Shown here one piece after another: positions 41,953 to 53,439 of a DNA stretch of 64,000 bases. Each line of letters opens with the position of its first letter. Position 1 is the first letter of the stretch. Position numbers and translations under genes: made by a program. The DNA comes from Brevibacterium permense (GTDB lineage Bacteria; Actinomycetota; Actinomycetes; Actinomycetales; Brevibacteriaceae), in contig NZ_QYCP01000093.1 of assembly GCF_025506275.1 (NCBI RefSeq), positions 1-64,000 on the forward strand, written 5' to 3'. The notes under the pieces are model-generated. The model searched no databases. It was not told the DNA's origin and saw only the letters and a program-made list of their open reading frames with translations.

Positions 41953-43266
41953 ATGAGCAAGCGGATCGTCATCATCGGTGCGGGATTGGCCGGCACGACC
42001 GCGGCGCGGGAGCTGAACGCGCGCGGTCAGGCCGTCACCGTCATCGACCCCCAGGCCGGCGAAACGTGTGAGCGGCCGCCGCTGTCGAAGCACCTCTTCG
42101 ATGGCTCCCGCCACCACCTGCCCTACCACCTCGAATCGACCGAGCACATAACCTTCGTCCGTGACCGGGCAGAAGAGATCACTCTCGCCGAGGCGGCCGC
42201 CGACTCCCGCTACACCGCCGAGACCCAGCGACACCCCCATCCGCTGACTGACCATCACGCCACCGCAGGCACCGTCCACCTGGCATCAGGGGAGTCCATC
42301 GACTTCACCCACTGCATCCTCGCCACCGGGATGGAAGCGAACCGCCCGGAGGTCCCCGCCTACCCGGACGCACTGCCGGTCTATGACCTCGCCGACGCCG
42401 AATGGATCCTCAAGCGTGTGAACAACGCGACCGAAACCCTCAACGTCGGGGTGCTGGGCTCCGGTTATCTCGGAATGGAAGTGGCCACCTCGGCGGTGTC
42501 TGCCGGTCACCGCGCCACGGTCTATCTGCGTGGGGACGAACCCCTGCGCAAACAGCTCTCCGCTCCCGTGAGGCAGGCGCTGTTCGAGAAGCACAAGGCC
42601 GCCGGAGTCGAGTTCGTCACCCACACCTCGAGCCCGGACGACATTCCAGCCGAAGTTCATGACCTATTCATTACCAGTGTCGGAGCCCGTCCTCGGCTGA
42701 TTCCGATCGACGGCCACCGACCCGCTCATGCGTGGGATGTGAATGAGAGTTTGGCAACATCTCATCCTGGTGTCTTCGCCGCCGGTGACTGCGCCATCGT
42801 CACCGACGGACCCTATGCGCTCGACCGCCCCTGGGCCTGTGAACCAGTGGCCGAAAGCCACGGGAAATTCCTCGCCGAACTCCTCGGTGAGGGATCGGAA
42901 ACGGCCTCGGGCAATGGCGCGAACGACCCCGAATCCGCTTCGGGCGCAGGTTCGGACAACGGTATGAAAGTCTGGTCGGACGTCCCCTGGCACTGGAGCT
43001 TCCAAGGCCCGGAGAAGGTATTCACGGCGGGTCTGACGGGCCCCGACGCCGACGACACGATCGTCCGATACGACCCCAGCGGAGCGAAGTTCCAGGTCTT
43101 CCACTTCGACGGACCCGACCCGGAGTCGATGCTTGTCGGTGTCGAGACATTCAACTGGCCGCCGATGCAGGCAGCGGCCCGACGGGTACTCGGCGGTAAT
43201 AAGATTCCGACGAGAGCTCAGATCGCCGACCCCGACTTCGACTTCAAGGCTCACAGCCGACTGTGA
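41953..43266 (+). CDS. FAD/NAD ferredoxin- or rubredoxin-reductase-like oxidoreductase
   Basis: A 437-residue pyridine-nucleotide-disulfide-family flavoprotein. The FAD motif IVIIGAGLAGTTAARELNARG is at residue 5, the ferredoxin-reductase hallmark CERPPLSKHL at about 38, the NAD motif GVLGSGYLGMEVATSAVSAG at about 158, and VFAAGDCAIV at about 273. A C-terminal reductase domain ends the chain. A low-complexity insert rich in Ser, Gly and Asn (about residues 312-340) precedes it. It would pass electrons from NAD(P)H to a small iron-sulfur protein; no such partner is adjacent. Confidence 0.85.
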   Translation: MSKRIVIIGAGLAGTTAARELNARGQAVTVIDPQAGETCERPPLSKHLFDGSRHHLPYHLESTEHITFVRDRAEEITLAEAAADSRYTAETQRHPHPLTDHHATAGTVHLASGESIDFTHCILATGMEANRPEVPAYPDALPVYDLADAEWILKRVNNATETLNVGVLGSGYLGMEVATSAVSAGHRATVYLRGDEPLRKQLSAPVRQALFEKHKAAGVEFVTHTSSPDDIPAEVHDLFITSVGARPRLIPIDGHRPAHAWDVNESLATSHPGVFAAGDCAIVTDGPYALDRPWACEPVAESHGKFLAELLGEGSETASGNGANDPESASGAGSDNGMKVWSDVPWHWSFQGPEKVFTAGLTGPDADDTIVRYDPSGAKFQVFHFDGPDPESMLVGVETFNWPPMQAAARRVLGGNKIPTRAQIADPDFDFKAHSRL

Positions 43267-43337
43267 GTCTGCGCTAGTCTCATCCCGTAGACTCTTTCTG
43301 TTCTATCCCCAGTCGCCGACGAGAGATTTTTCTGTTC

Positions 43338-44195
43338 ATGGATATGGCTAGGCTTGCTGCCGAGCACGGACTCGAGAGAGTGGGTGGACGGCCGTCTCTG
43401 CCCCAGTACGTCAAACAGCTTCTCAACCGAAGCGACTTCACGTACACGCTTGCGAAGTACCGGATGCAGTCCGAGAACGAGCGCAACCGCCTCGGCATGG
43501 CCTGGGTGCTGCTGCGCCCGTCGTTCTCGGCACTTATCTACGGCACGGTCTTCGGCGTCATCATGCAGGGTGCAACAGCTCGACCGCCGGACTTCGCCCC
43601 TTTCGTCGTCATCGGCGTCTTCATCCTCGAGTTCTTCAACACCTCGATGAACGGGGGAGCGAAGTCGATCATCTCGAATGCCTCACTCGTCCAATCGCTG
43701 CCGTTCCCGCGCATCGTGCTGCCGATTGCCAAGGTGTTCCAGAACCTGCTCGACTTCATCCCCACCCTCCTCTTCATGGCGCTCATCGTCATCATCTTCG
43801 GCGCGAGACCTGATTGGGACTGGTTCCTCTTCATCCCGCTGGTCTTCCTGTTCTGGGTCTTCAACCAGGGTGTGGCGTTCATCTTCGCTCGCGCAACGGT
43901 CCACTTCCGGGACCTCTCCCAGGTCACCCCTTTCATATCCCGAATGATCTTCTACACCTCCGGTGTCTTCTTCGACCTCAAGATCATGGTCGACAAGATC
44001 AATCCCGCACTTCAGCCGTTCGCTGATTGGCAGCCGATCAACAATGTGCTGTCGATCGCTCGCGGCATCCTCATGAAGGACGGAGTCGTTCCCTACGACT
44101 ACTTCTGGCACCTGGCCATCTGGGCATTCGGCATCTTCATCATCGGCTTCGTGTTCTTCTGGCAGGCCGAGGAAAGGTTCGGTCGTGATGAGTGA
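43338..44195 (+). CDS. ABC-2 type export permease (Wzm/TagG-like)
   Basis: A 285-residue membrane protein with about six helices and an amphipathic N terminus (PQYVKQLLNRSDFTYTLAKY). The pattern RNRLGMAWVLLRPSFSALIYGTVFG is typical of polysaccharide or teichoic-acid exporters, with LPFPRIVLPIAKVFQNLLDF in the middle. Its 3' end overlaps the ATPase gene by 11 nt. It would move lipid-linked glycans across the membrane. No glycosyltransferases are nearby. Confidence 0.88.
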   Translation: MDMARLAAEHGLERVGGRPSLPQYVKQLLNRSDFTYTLAKYRMQSENERNRLGMAWVLLRPSFSALIYGTVFGVIMQGATARPPDFAPFVVIGVFILEFFNTSMNGGAKSIISNASLVQSLPFPRIVLPIAKVFQNLLDFIPTLLFMALIVIIFGARPDWDWFLFIPLVFLFWVFNQGVAFIFARATVHFRDLSQVTPFISRMIFYTSGVFFDLKIMVDKINPALQPFADWQPINNVLSIARGILMKDGVVPYDYFWHLAIWAFGIFIIGFVFFWQAEERFGRDE

Positions 44196-45006
44196 CGAGA
44201 ATTCGTTCGACACCGGCAACCTCCCCGAGGTGACCAGGAACAACCCACCCGTCGTCGTCTGCGACAACGTCCACGTCCGCTACAAGACCCTGGCCACGGG
44301 CAAGAAGCTCAAGCTGGGAAGCAAGAACGTGATGGGGCGGAAGCGGGAGCTGCGAGAGGTTCACGCCCTCAAAGGCATCAGCTTCGTCGCTCACAAGAAC
44401 GAATCGATCGGCATCATCGGCAGCAACGGCTCCGGCAAGTCCACGCTCATGCGGTCGATCACCGGGCTGACCCCGACCTCCGAGGGCGCGATCTATGCAA
44501 CGTCACGGCCGAACCTCCTCGGCGTCGGTGCCGCCCTGATTCCGGACCTCTCCGGTGCTCGCAACATCATCCTCGGTTCTCTGGCCCTGGGGCTCACCCG
44601 TGATGAGATCGACGCGAAGTTCGACGACATCGTCGAGTTCACCGGGCTCGAGGACTTCATCGACCTGCCCATGCGCACCTACTCCTCGGGCATGTCCCAG
44701 CGACTGAAGTTCGCGATCGCAACCTCGGTGCAGCACGAGATCCTCATCGTCGATGAGGCGCTCAACGTCGGTGACAAGAAGTTCCGTGATCGTTCCGAGG
44801 GCCGTATCCGTTCCATCCGTGAGAATGCCGGTACGGTTTTCCTCGTTTCGCACTCGATGCGTACGATCAAAGACACGTGCAACCGTGCGCTGTGGATCGA
44901 GAAGGGCGAGCTGCTCGCCGATGGTCCGGCGCTCGAAGTCATTCGGAAATACCAGGCCTTCACCAAGGCCGAGAAGGCGAAGGAGACCGAGGAAGAGCCG
45001 GGCTGA
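44185..45006 (+). CDS. Polysaccharide/teichoic-acid export ATPase (Wzt/TagH-like)
   Basis: A 273-residue ATPase partner of the preceding permease. Walker A is IGSNGSGKSTLMRSITGL, the ABC signature is YSSGMSQRLKFAIATS and Walker B is ILIVDEALNVGD, which is the form used by this export group. There is no C-terminal carbohydrate-binding extension, so the chain length must be set differently from Wzt of O9a. The two together form a complete exporter; the glycan is unknown. Confidence 0.92.
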   Translation: MMSDENSFDTGNLPEVTRNNPPVVVCDNVHVRYKTLATGKKLKLGSKNVMGRKRELREVHALKGISFVAHKNESIGIIGSNGSGKSTLMRSITGLTPTSEGAIYATSRPNLLGVGAALIPDLSGARNIILGSLALGLTRDEIDAKFDDIVEFTGLEDFIDLPMRTYSSGMSQRLKFAIATSVQHEILIVDEALNVGDKKFRDRSEGRIRSIRENAGTVFLVSHSMRTIKDTCNRALWIEKGELLADGPALEVIRKYQAFTKAEKAKETEEEPG

Positions 45007-45043
45007 GACCTGGTCTGCCCCGCATTCGGCCCCTTGCGAATTC

Positions 45044-45071
45044 GGCCCCGTTCTCTGCTGAGGACGGGGCC
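45044..45071. terminator. Intrinsic terminator
   Basis: GGCCCCGT pairs with ACGGGGCC around a 12-nt loop, followed by GTTTCCTTT. It ends the exporter transcript and lies at the 3' end of the convergent UvrA paralog. Confidence 0.7.
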
Positions 45072-45078
45072 GTTTCCT

Positions 45079-47598
<2,520 letters not shown>

Positions 47599-47858
47599 CA
47601 TATCGTGATCGTAACAACCGGCACTGACGTGACTCGTCACCTGCTGAGACTGCCTTTGCGGCCGGATACGCCGGGACTACAATCGTCTCGCTGACGAGAA
47701 CAGGGGCATACTGGTCAGATCAGAGACTCCAACCGGGTCTGTGAATAAGCAACATCCGCCCCGGATGATGAGCAACGGTGCCTGCATCCCAAAAGCCAAC
47801 GATCCACCACCGGCTTCGCCAACCACGGCATCCGGGCACCTACAAGAAGAGGCACACG

Positions 47859-49130
47859 ATGACTGAGACACCCGTCGAGTCCCGCGAAGAGAAGTCGCGG
47901 GCCCGCAAGGCCGTAGTCGCGGCCGGACTGGGCAACGCCCTCGAATGGTATGACATCATCCTGTTCGGGTTCATGGCCACCTCGATCACCGCGGTCTTCT
48001 ACCCGGGCGAAGGCCTGTCCGCACAGCTGATGACCTGGGCGACCTTTGCCATCACCTTCGTCGTCCGTCCCCTGGGCGCGATCATCATCGGGCGCTACTC
48101 GGACAAGCACGGCCGCAAATCGGCGCTGTCGCTGACGATCGGTCTGATGACCCTCGGTGTGTTCATCATCGTCATCCTGCCGGGCGAAGCCACCATCGGC
48201 ATCTGGGGCGCGATCGGCCTCATCATCGCCCGCATCATCCAGGGCATCTCCGCCGGCGGCGAATTCGGATCGGCCACCGCCTTCCTCACCGAGAACGCCA
48301 AGCGCGGCAAGGCCTACTATGCCTCCTTCCAGACCGCGACTCAGGGCATCTCGATGTTCCTGGCCGCCGGTATCTCCTGGATCCTCAGCTCGGCTCTCAG
48401 CGAAGACGCCCTGCACTCCTGGGGCTGGCGCGTGGCCTTCGCGCTCGGACTGCTCATCGGTCCGGTCGGCTGGTACATCCGCTCGAAGATGGACGACACC
48501 CCAGAATTCAAGGCCGCCGAGAAGACCGACAACCCGCTGCGCGTCCTCCTCAGTGAGAACTTCGGTCGCCTGTTCTCCGCGTTCCTCATCATCGCGATGG
48601 CCACGATCTCGGTCTACCTCATCACCTTCCTGCCGCAGTTCGCCGTCACCAACCTCGGCCTGGACGCCTGGGCGGCGTTCCCCGGTGCCGTCGTCGCCGG
48701 CGTCATCACCCTCATCGGCGCCCCGTTCGCCGGCCGCCTGGCCGACCGCGTGGGCCCGACGACCGTGATGATCCCGACGACCATCGTGGGCATCATCGTC
48801 GCGTGGCCGATGTTCATCCTCCTGACCGCGAACCCCTCGATCGGCGTCCTCACCCTGTGCGAGGCGATCGTCGGCCTGTTCATGGTCTTCTACTTCGGCC
48901 CGATGCCGGCGCTGCTGTCCGAACTGTTCCCTGTCAAGGTGCGCAGCTCCGGCATGACCATCGCCTACAGCTTCGGTGTCGCGATCTTCGGCGGCTTCGC
49001 CCCGCTCATCCTCACCGCACTGCTCGGCGCGACCGGTCTGCTGACCGTGCCCGGCTTCTACTACGCGGGACTGTCGCTGCTCTCCCTCATCGGCGTGATC
49101 ATGGCCCGGAAGATCTACAGCCAGCGCTGA
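47859..49130 (+). CDS. MHS-family (metabolite:H+ symporter) MFS transporter
   Basis: A 423-residue symporter of the ProP/ShiA/KgtP group. The signature GNALEWYDIILFGFMATSI at helix 1 and RPLGAIIIGRYSDKHGRKSAL (motif A) are diagnostic, followed by RIIQGISAGGEFGSATAFL. The ATG at 47859 has AAGAGG upstream; earlier in-frame starts lie before the family homology. It ends in a strong terminator. Substrates in the family include organic acids, proline, betaine and shikimate; none can be picked here. Confidence 0.9.
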   Translation: MTETPVESREEKSRARKAVVAAGLGNALEWYDIILFGFMATSITAVFYPGEGLSAQLMTWATFAITFVVRPLGAIIIGRYSDKHGRKSALSLTIGLMTLGVFIIVILPGEATIGIWGAIGLIIARIIQGISAGGEFGSATAFLTENAKRGKAYYASFQTATQGISMFLAAGISWILSSALSEDALHSWGWRVAFALGLLIGPVGWYIRSKMDDTPEFKAAEKTDNPLRVLLSENFGRLFSAFLIIAMATISVYLITFLPQFAVTNLGLDAWAAFPGAVVAGVITLIGAPFAGRLADRVGPTTVMIPTTIVGIIVAWPMFILLTANPSIGVLTLCEAIVGLFMVFYFGPMPALLSELFPVKVRSSGMTIAYSFGVAIFGGFAPLILTALLGATGLLTVPGFYYAGLSLLSLIGVIMARKIYSQR

Positions 49131-49161
49131 CCTGACGCCGGTCGCCGTCGATCAACGCGGC

Positions 49162-49201
49162 ACTGCGAAGAGCACGTCTCCAGGGACGTGCTCTTCGCAG
49201 T
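49162..49201. terminator. Intrinsic terminator with 17-bp stem
   Basis: ACTGCGAAGAGCACGTC pairs perfectly with its complement around TCCAGG, followed by TTTCGCG. It ends the symporter gene. Confidence 0.8.
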
Positions 49202-49387
49202 TTCGCGTGCATTGAGCGAGGTAGACGGGGCCTCGAGGCCGGTGAGCCTCTCATTCAAGGCGAAGAGCGGATGGCGGCAGATACACGGGCCGATAAGTGC
49301 GCGCGGGCTTGATCGAATCCGCGAACCGCGCTCACCCGCCGACGGTCGGCCGCCGGACCGAACCCGCCGATGCGCGCCCGCCGAGGC

Positions 49388-50308
49388 TCAGCGACCGACG
49401 GTCGCCTCGGACTCGGCTTCCGCTGCGGCCTCCTCGGCCTTCCGGACCTTCGCGGCCGCCCGTTCGACGCGCACGACGTGAGCGAGCAGGCCGAACCAGA
49501 CGAGAGCCAAGCCGGCGACCGTCAGCCACACCGAGGAATCCGAGAGCCCGACGGCGAGCAGGATGGTGCGGACATTCGTGAGGATGATGATTCCGCCCGC
49601 GGCGACCGCCAGCACCTTGGCCGGCAACAGCTTCACCAGCCACGCGGCAAAGGGTGCTGCGATGACACCGCCGACGAGCAGCGCCGCCACGATCTTCCAC
49701 TCGATGCCCTGTGACCCGAGCGCGATGAGGAACCCGAGCGAACCGCCGACGGCCACGACGAACTCGCTCGTATCGATCGACCCGACGACCTTCCGCGGCT
49801 CCAAACGTCCTGATGAGAGCAGCGTTGTCGTGCCGACGGGCCCCCAGCCGCCTCCGCCGACCGCGTCGAGCGTCCCGCCGACGAGCCCGATCGGGATGAG
49901 CATCGTCGCGCTCGGCCGTGATTTGAACGTCGGACGCGCACCGCCGAGTGCGAGGAACCGCCAGACGACATAGACGCCGAGCGCCAGCAGGATCCCTGAG
50001 ATCCACGGGGTCGCCGCCTCCCCGTCCAGGCTGGCGAGGAGCGTCGACCCTGCGATCGCCCCGATGAACCCGGGACCGGCGAGAATCGCGACGGTCCGCC
50101 AGTCGACATTGCCGAACTTGTGGTGCGAGATCCCCGACACCAACGTTGTCCCCAGCTCGGAGAAGTGCACCGCCGCCGAGGCGGCCGCCGGTGCCGTACC
50201 GGCCGCCAGCAGCAGCGTGGTTGAGGTGACCCCATAGGCCATGCCCAAGGACCCGTCGATGAGCTGAGCGATGAGACCGACGATCCCGAGGACGATGAGC
50301 TGACGCAT
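49388..50308 (-). CDS. TauE/SafE-family permease, candidate sulfate/sulfite carrier
   Basis: A 306-residue membrane protein with about eight helices in two repeats (GIVGLIAQLIDGSLGMAYG and PIGLVGGTLDAVGGGGWGPVG are the paired TauE/SafE signatures). It is divergent from the chelatase and sulfate-reduction genes. In Corynebacterium glutamicum a permease of this family, CysZ, lies in the sulfate operon, so sulfate or sulfite transport is the best guess. ATG 50308 follows AAAGGC; the frame further upstream has no homology. The C-terminal tail is Ala/Glu-rich. Confidence 0.85.
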   Translation of the reverse strand: MRQLIVLGIVGLIAQLIDGSLGMAYGVTSTTLLLAAGTAPAAASAAVHFSELGTTLVSGISHHKFGNVDWRTVAILAGPGFIGAIAGSTLLASLDGEAATPWISGILLALGVYVVWRFLALGGARPTFKSRPSATMLIPIGLVGGTLDAVGGGGWGPVGTTTLLSSGRLEPRKVVGSIDTSEFVVAVGGSLGFLIALGSQGIEWKIVAALLVGGVIAAPFAAWLVKLLPAKVLAVAAGGIIILTNVRTILLAVGLSDSSVWLTVAGLALVWFGLLAHVVRVERAAAKVRKAEEAAAEAESEATVGR

Positions 50309-50474
50309 GTGCTTGCCTTTCGTAGATGACGCGAAGGAGGAGGCGCGGAAGATGGACAAGACGCCGAAACTGCGGACGGTGCCAGGAGCGCAATGACGCG
50401 TTGACAACACACACTAGCGAAACTGTTGAGCAGAATGGAAAACTGCTGGCTATCCTACGAACTCGGTCGCCGTA

Positions 50475-50489
50475 TGTCGAAAGATGACA
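50475..50489. promoter_or_regulatory. Sulfur-operon dyad, copy 1
   Basis: TGTC-GAAAGAT-GACA followed by CACAA, in the divergent gap between the TauE-type permease and the chelatase gene. The same 15-nt layout, with TATGTC in front and ATGACACAA behind, recurs at 51613-51627. The rest of the 402-nt gap (50309-50710) holds no convincing gene. Confidence 0.55.
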
Positions 50490-50710
50490 CAAAATGGCGA
50501 AATGTCCCTGATGAACAGCATGTATGCGGTGTTGAGGCCGATGGGTTACGCTGTGCGAATGCATTCAATCGTGACGATCCCACCTCTCCGCAGCCGCATA
50601 GTCGTTGAGCAATCGCGCTGTTCGGTTCCCTCGGTGGCTCCGGCGCCCGCGGAGAGCCGGGTGCGGGCGGCCGCGCAGGGGGGCCAGAGAACCGTGCCGG
50701 AGCGAGCACG

Positions 50711-51583
50711 GTGACGGGGCTGCTGTCGGTGGGGCTGATCTCCCACGGAACCTCATCGCCCACCGGCCAGGTCCTCATCGAGGTGCTCGCGGCCGAGGTC
50801 GCCACAGACCTGCGCATTCGTGGGATTGCCGACGAGGTCATGCTCGGGCATGTGGACGTCCAGAAGCCCGACGTCGACGAGGTGATCGCCCGACTGCCCG
50901 CCGACCGTCCGGTGATCCTTGTGCCGCTTCTGCTCTCGCCGGGGTATCACGTCCATGTCGACCTCGCCGAGGCGGCGGACCGTGCCGAGCGGATGCCCCC
51001 GAACGGGGACGGAGAGCCGGGCTTCGGGCCACGACGTGTCCGACGGACGCCCACATTGGGGCCGGACCCGAGACTTGCGGAGATCCTCGCCGATCGGCTT
51101 CCGACCCTGAGTGACAACGATGACGTCATCCTTGCCGCTGCCGGCTCGAGCGACGAGCGGGCGAACGAGTCCTGCCGTGAGATGGGCAGGCTGTTGGCAG
51201 CGAAGCTCGAGCGCCCCGTCGAGGTTGGATTCCTCGCCGGCGGCGGTGCGCCGTTGAAGGACTGTGTCGAGGAGGCGCGGAGCCGCGGAGCCCGCCCCGT
51301 GCTCGCGAACTACCTGCTGGCCCCGGGATTCTTCGACGACCTTGCCCGCAAACTCGTCGACGGCGGCAGCGCGAGCATCGGCAAAACGAAGAGCGGTGAT
51401 GCAGGCGGCAGCAGACCGGCAGGCGTCCTCGCTCCGCCGCTGCTGACCGGCGGCGGAAGTGCTTCCGCCGTGCCACCCCAGCTCGTCGACATCGTCCGCG
51501 ACCGAGTCTGCGAAGGCATCCGCGCCCACGAGCAACCCAGCACCCGATCCGACGAGGCCGCACCGGAAATGCTCAGCGCCTGA
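50711..51583 (+). CDS. Sirohydrochlorin chelatase-like (CbiX/CysY-type) protein
   Basis: A 290-residue member of the CbiX/SirB chelatase family that inserts Fe2+ (or Co2+) into sirohydrochlorin. The N-terminal half carries GLISHGTSSPTG with the metal-binding His and LLLSPGYHVHVDL with the second His; the C-terminal half is a diverged repeat (VILAAAGSSDERAN, LLAPGFFDDLARKL). It corresponds to CysY of the corynebacterial sulfate operon and would finish siroheme for sulfite reductase. GTG 50711 was chosen on length. A Gly/Ser-rich linker (about 225-260) is peculiar to this protein. Confidence 0.85.
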   Translation: MTGLLSVGLISHGTSSPTGQVLIEVLAAEVATDLRIRGIADEVMLGHVDVQKPDVDEVIARLPADRPVILVPLLLSPGYHVHVDLAEAADRAERMPPNGDGEPGFGPRRVRRTPTLGPDPRLAEILADRLPTLSDNDDVILAAAGSSDERANESCREMGRLLAAKLERPVEVGFLAGGGAPLKDCVEEARSRGARPVLANYLLAPGFFDDLARKLVDGGSASIGKTKSGDAGGSRPAGVLAPPLLTGGGSASAVPPQLVDIVRDRVCEGIRAHEQPSTRSDEAAPEMLSA

Positions 51584-51612
51584 CCGCACCCACGGCAGAC
51601 CGTGACGCCATA

Positions 51613-51627
51613 TGTCATTCCATGACA
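51613..51627. promoter_or_regulatory. Sulfur-operon dyad, copy 2
   Basis: TGTCAT-TCC-ATGACA, a perfect 6-bp inverted repeat followed by CAA, 85 nt before the sulfite reductase start. A probable promoter (TTGTTG at 51644 and TAGCGT at 51668) follows. Shares TATGTC-N5-ATGACACAA with the site at 50475-50489. Confidence 0.6.
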
Positions 51628-51711
51628 CAATCCCTCCGATGAGTTGTTGAGCAATTCGGCATTCATGTAGCGTGACTCATCACTGGTTCCCCTCAGCGTT
51701 TGGAGACAGCT

Positions 51712-53439
51712 ATGTCCACTCAGGTGGAAGAGAACAAGGAAACGGCAGCTAAACGAGCCGCGAAGCGGCCCGCCCGCCCGAAGAAGTCCAATGGGCAGTG
51801 GAAGGTCGACGGCCACGAACCGTTGAACAAAAACGAGATCGACAAGGCCGAAGACAACGGCCTCAACGTTCGCGCCCGGATTGAGACCATCTACGCCAAG
51901 CGCGGATTCTCTTCGATCGACTCCGACGACCTGCACGGCCGCTTCCGCTGGTGGGGCCTGTACACCCAGCGCAAACCCGGAATCGACGGCGGACGCACCG
52001 CGAAGCTCGAGCCGCATGAGCTCGAGGACGAGTACTTCATGCTCCGCGTCCGCATCGACGGCGGAAAGCTCACCACCGAGCAGCTGCGCACCATCGCCGA
52101 CATCTCCACCGAATTCGCCCGCGACAGCGCCGACCTCACCGACCGCCAGAACATCCAGCTGCACTGGATCGAGATCGAGAACGTCCCCGAGATCTGGCGC
52201 CGCCTCGAAGCCGTCGGCCTGCAGACGACCGAAGCCTGCGGCGACGTCCCCCGCGTCATCCTCGGCTCACCCGTCGCCGGCATCGCCGCCGATGAACTCA
52301 TCGACCCGACCCCGGCGATCGAAGAGATCTCCCGCCGCTACATCGGCGACCAGAGCCTGTCGAACCTGCCCCGCAAATACAAGACCGCGATCACCGGCCA
52401 CCCCAGCCAGGACGTCGTCCACGAGATCAACGACTGCTCCTTCGTTGCTGTCGAACACCCCGAACACGGCATCGGCTACGACCTGTGGGTCGGCGGCGCC
52501 CTGTCCGTCGTCCCCCGCTTCGCCGAACGCCTCGGCGCCTGGGTCGCCCCCGACCAGGTCGTCGAGACCTGGCTGGGCGTGACCTCGATCTTCCGTGACT
52601 ACGGCTTCCGCCGCCTGCGCAACAAGGCCCGCCTGAAGTTCCTGCTCGCCGATTGGGGCCCGGAGAAGTTCCGCGAGATCCTCGAGACCGAATACCTCGG
52701 CTACAAGCTCGCCGACGGTCCGGCACCGACCAAACCGATCACCGCCGGCGACCACGTCGGAGTGCACAAGCAGACCGACGGCCGCTACTACATCGGGGTC
52801 AGCCCCGTCGTCGGTCGCGTCTCGGGCTCCCTGCTCGGCCAGGTCGCCGACCTCGCCGACAAGTACGGCTCCACCCGCCTGCGCACCACCCCGCACCAGA
52901 AGTTCCTGCTGCTCGACATCGAGGAGAAGGACGTCGAAGCCGTCGTCGCCGAGCTCGACGCCTTGGGCCTCTCCAGCCGCAAGGACCTCTTCCGCCGCTC
53001 GACGATCGCGTGCACCGGCATCGAATACTGCAAGCTCGCCATCGTCGAGACCAAGCAGACCGCGGCCGACACCATCACCAAGCTCGAGGAGCGCCTCGCC
53101 GACATCGAGGAGCTGCCCCACCCGATCAGCTTCCACCTCAACGGCTGCCCGAACTCCTGCGCCCGCATCCAGACCGCCGACATCGGACTCAAAGGCCAGA
53201 TCGTCACCACCGACGAAGGCGAACAGGTCCCCGGATTCCAAGTCCACGTCGGCGGAGGCCTGGCTTCGAAGGACCGCGACGAGGCCGGACTCGGCCGCAC
53301 CGTCCGCGGGCTCAAGGTCACCGCCGAAAACCTCAGCGACTACGTCGAGAAGCTCGTTCGCCGCTTCCTCGCCGGTCGTGGGGAGACCGAGACATTCTCC
53401 GAATGGGCCCACCGCGTAGACGAGGAGGAACTGGTATGA
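51712..53439 (+). CDS. sir: Ferredoxin-dependent sulfite reductase
   Basis: A 575-residue hemoprotein that reduces sulfite to sulfide with six electrons from ferredoxin. It has two ferrodoxin-like half domains; the [4Fe-4S]-siroheme ligands are visible as CTGIEYC and GCPNSC. The Lys/Arg-rich sulfite-binding region includes NIQLHWI and RLRTTPHQKFLLLDI. The length fits the mycobacterial SirA/NirA class. Nitrite reductase would look the same, but the setting among cys genes favours sulfite. ATG 51712 has TTGGAGA upstream. The next gene overlaps by ATGA. Confidence 0.92.
   Translation: MSTQVEENKETAAKRAAKRPARPKKSNGQWKVDGHEPLNKNEIDKAEDNGLNVRARIETIYAKRGFSSIDSDDLHGRFRWWGLYTQRKPGIDGGRTAKLEPHELEDEYFMLRVRIDGGKLTTEQLRTIADISTEFARDSADLTDRQNIQLHWIEIENVPEIWRRLEAVGLQTTEACGDVPRVILGSPVAGIAADELIDPTPAIEEISRRYIGDQSLSNLPRKYKTAITGHPSQDVVHEINDCSFVAVEHPEHGIGYDLWVGGALSVVPRFAERLGAWVAPDQVVETWLGVTSIFRDYGFRRLRNKARLKFLLADWGPEKFREILETEYLGYKLADGPAPTKPITAGDHVGVHKQTDGRYYIGVSPVVGRVSGSLLGQVADLADKYGSTRLRTTPHQKFLLLDIEEKDVEAVVAELDALGLSSRKDLFRRSTIACTGIEYCKLAIVETKQTAADTITKLEERLADIEELPHPISFHLNGCPNSCARIQTADIGLKGQIVTTDEGEQVPGFQVHVGGGLASKDRDEAGLGRTVRGLKVTAENLSDYVEKLVRRFLAGRGETETFSEWAHRVDEEELV

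Noticed and set aside
50484..50710. Frame of 76 codons in front of the chelatase gene
   Set aside because: Starts inside the regulatory dyad and has no binding site; probably part of promoter and leader.
52653..53435. Extension of cysH into the sulfite reductase gene
   Set aside because: Arg/Pro-rich shadow frame; the ATGA overlap at 53436 is the natural start.
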